From Rugamonas sp. (GTDB taxonomy: Bacteria > Pseudomonadota > Gammaproteobacteria > Burkholderiales > Burkholderiaceae_D), in assembly GCF_025354735.1 (NCBI RefSeq), contig NZ_JANXMI010000054.1:1-49291 (forward strand): 49,291 nucleotides of DNA, in the 5' to 3' direction. Under the pieces are notes generated by a model. It saw only the letters and a program-made list of their open reading frames with translations, made no database searches and was not told the DNA's origin. Position 1 is the first letter of the stretch. Each line of letters begins with the position of its first letter. The position numbers and the translations under genes were made by a program. Below, piece by piece: positions 47,881 through 49,291 of this stretch.

Positions 47881-49291
47881 TTATGCCACGAGTACGGATT
47901 TGACTTTGGCGACGACATTTTCCACCGTGAAGCCGAAGTGCTTGAACAGCACGTTGGCCGGGGCCGATTCGCCGAAGCTGTCGATACCGACCACGGCGCC
48001 TTCCAGACCGACGTATTTGTACCAGAAATCGGTCACGCCCGCTTCGATGGCGACGCGCGGCACACCTTTGGTCAACACGCTGGCCTTGTAGGCGGCGTCC
48101 TGACGGTCGTACACGTCGGCCGACGGCATCGACACCACGCGCACGGCGATGCCGTCGGCGGCCAGCGCGCTGGCGGCGGCGACGGCCAGTTCGATTTCGG
48201 AGCCGGTGGCGATCAGGATCGCCTTGGCGTCGGCCACGTCGGCCAGCACGTAGCCGCCGCGGGCGATATCGGCGATCTGCTGCGCGGAACGCTCCTGGTA
48301 AGGCAGGTTCTGGCGCGTGAAGATCAGCGTCGACGGGCCGTTCTTGCGCTGCACCGCAGCGCCCCAGGCCACCATCGATTCGACGGTGTCGCACGGACGC
48401 CAGTTGTCCAGGTTGGGGATCAAACGCATCGACGAGACGTGCTCGACCGACTGGTGGGTCGGGCCGTCTTCGCCCAGGCCGATGGAATCGTGGGTGAACA
48501 CGAAGATCGAGCGCAGTTTCATCAGCGCGGCCATGCGCAGCGCGTTGCGGCTGTAGTCCGAGAACGTCAGGAAGGTGGCGCCGAACGGCAGATAACCGCC
48601 GTGCAGCGCAACGCCGTTGATGATGGCGCTCATGCCGAATTCGCGCACGCCGTAGCTGATGTGATTGCCCGGCTTGCCGGAACGCAGGGAGACCGACTCT
48701 TTCCAGTTGGTCAGGTTGGAGCTGGTCAAATCGGCCGAGCCGCCCAGGAATTCGGGGAACACCGGGGCCAGCGCCTGGATCGCGTTCTGGCTGGCCTTGC
48801 GGGTGGCGATGTTTTCTTTCTTTTCGACGCAGGCGGCGATGGCGGCGGCCAGCGTGGCGTCGAAGGCGGGCGGCAGGTCGCCGGCCATGCGGCGCAGTAA
48901 TTCCGCCGCTTGTTCGGGGAACTGCGCGCTATAGGCAGCGAACGTCGCCGACCATCCCGATTCGCATTCGGCGCCGGCGGCTTTCGCGTCCCAAGCGGCG
49001 TACATGTCGGCCGGCATCTCGAATGGTGCGGCGTCCCAGCCGATGTAGGCGCGGACGGCGGCGACTTCCTTGTCGCCCAGCGCGGCGCCGTGAACCTTGT
49101 CGCCGCCCTGCAAATTCGGCGAACCCTTGCCGATGATGGTCTTGCAGCAGATCAGGGTCGGCTTGTCGGACAGCTTGGCGGCGGCGATCGCGGCGGCCAC
49201 GGCGGCAACGTCATGGCCGTCGACGGCCGGGATCACGTTCCAGCCGTAGGCGGCGAAGCGGCCTGGCGTGTCGTCGGTGAACCAGCCTTCG
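47881..49291 (-). CDS. tkt: Transketolase, C-terminal two thirds (cut by the window edge)
   Basis: The frame runs to the right edge with no start, reading [20 protein letters not shown] at the boundary, so the thiamine-diphosphate-binding N-terminus is outside. Seen here: [20 protein letters not shown], the pyrimidine domain with [20 protein letters not shown] and [16 protein letters not shown] (catalytic Glu region), and the C-terminal domain ending [16 protein letters not shown]. Pentose-phosphate pathway. The ATG at 49236 is internal, not a start. Confidence 0.95.
   Translation of the reverse strand, partial: EGWFTDDTPGRFAAYGWNVIPAVDGHDVAAVAAAIAAAKLSDKPTLICCKTIIGKGSPNLQGGDKVHGAALGDKEVAAVRAYIGWDAAPFEMPADMYAAWDAKAAGAECESGWSATFAAYSAQFPEQAAELLRRMAGDLPPAFDATLAAAIAACVEKKENIATRKASQNAIQALAPVFPEFLGGSADLTSSNLTNWKESVSLRSGKPGNHISYGVREFGMSAIINGVALHGGYLPFGATFLTFSDYSRNALRMAALMKLRSIFVFTHDSIGLGEDGPTHQSVEHVSSMRLIPNLDNWRPCDTVESMVAWGAAVQRKNGPSTLIFTRQNLPYQERSAQQIADIARGGYVLADVADAKAILIATGSEIELAVAAASALAADGIAVRVVSMPSADVYDRQDAAYKASVLTKGVPRVAIEAGVTDFWYKYVGLEGAVVGIDSFGESAPANVLFKHFGFTVENVVAKVKSVLVA

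Overview
The window looks like chromosomal DNA of a GC-rich betaproteobacterium, most likely Burkholderiales, family Oxalobacteraceae (Massilia/Duganella/Janthinobacterium type). This rests on protein character and gene order (rimP-nusA-infB-rbfA-truB, scpB-rluB, yhdP-nit-tldD, tkt-gapA) and was not checked by any database search. Most of it is conserved housekeeping DNA on the minus strand. The accessory part is the left end.

Region 1 (1-7.6 kb) resembles a small defence or conflict island. Two decayed IS5-family transposase fragments lie at the left edge and a truncated periplasmic binding-protein gene at the right edge. Between them five minus-strand genes are packed almost without gaps: a SIR2-like/TIR fusion protein, an nSTAND1-type P-loop NTPase with a C-terminal membrane helix, a TPR-rich protein, a small PGDYG-like protein and a SLATT-like membrane protein. 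The first four are joined by ATGA stop/start overlaps. The fifth starts one base after the fourth and carries an in-frame amber codon, beyond which 60 codons still look coding. A 15-codon ORF, also ATGA-coupled, precedes the first gene. The natural reading is a sensor (nSTAND1/TPR) controlling a TIR NADase and a membrane effector. I do not know this five-gene arrangement as a named system.

Region 2 (7.6-13.7 kb) holds small envelope proteins: three lipoproteins, two tandem TonB-C-domain periplasmic proteins, an unrecognised 149-aa protein, a 39-aa hydrophobic microprotein candidate, and a methyl-accepting chemotaxis protein with a CheR/CheB tether.

Region 3 (13.8-28.1 kb) is the translation/transcription cluster: dusA, typA, truB, rbfA, infB, nusA, rimP, then rluB, scpB and glk. 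A strong promoter, a hairpin and an intrinsic terminator all lie upstream of rimP within one leader, which suggests attenuation of the nusA operon.

Region 4 (28.3-36.5 kb) has a DedA-rhodanese fusion, a Yej/Dpp-type peptide ABC importer (binding protein, two permeases, double ATPase), and aroG. The aroG leader contains promoter, a Phe/Tyr-rich leader peptide, competing RNA segments and an intrinsic terminator: a complete aromatic-amino-acid attenuator visible in the sequence.

Region 5 (36.5-49.3 kb) has tldD, a nitrilase-family amidase and the giant YhdP, divergent from glnE. Then come a small Cache-domain protein, gapA, and the 3' part of a transketolase gene that runs off the right edge.

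No rRNA, tRNA, CRISPR array or replication origin was seen.
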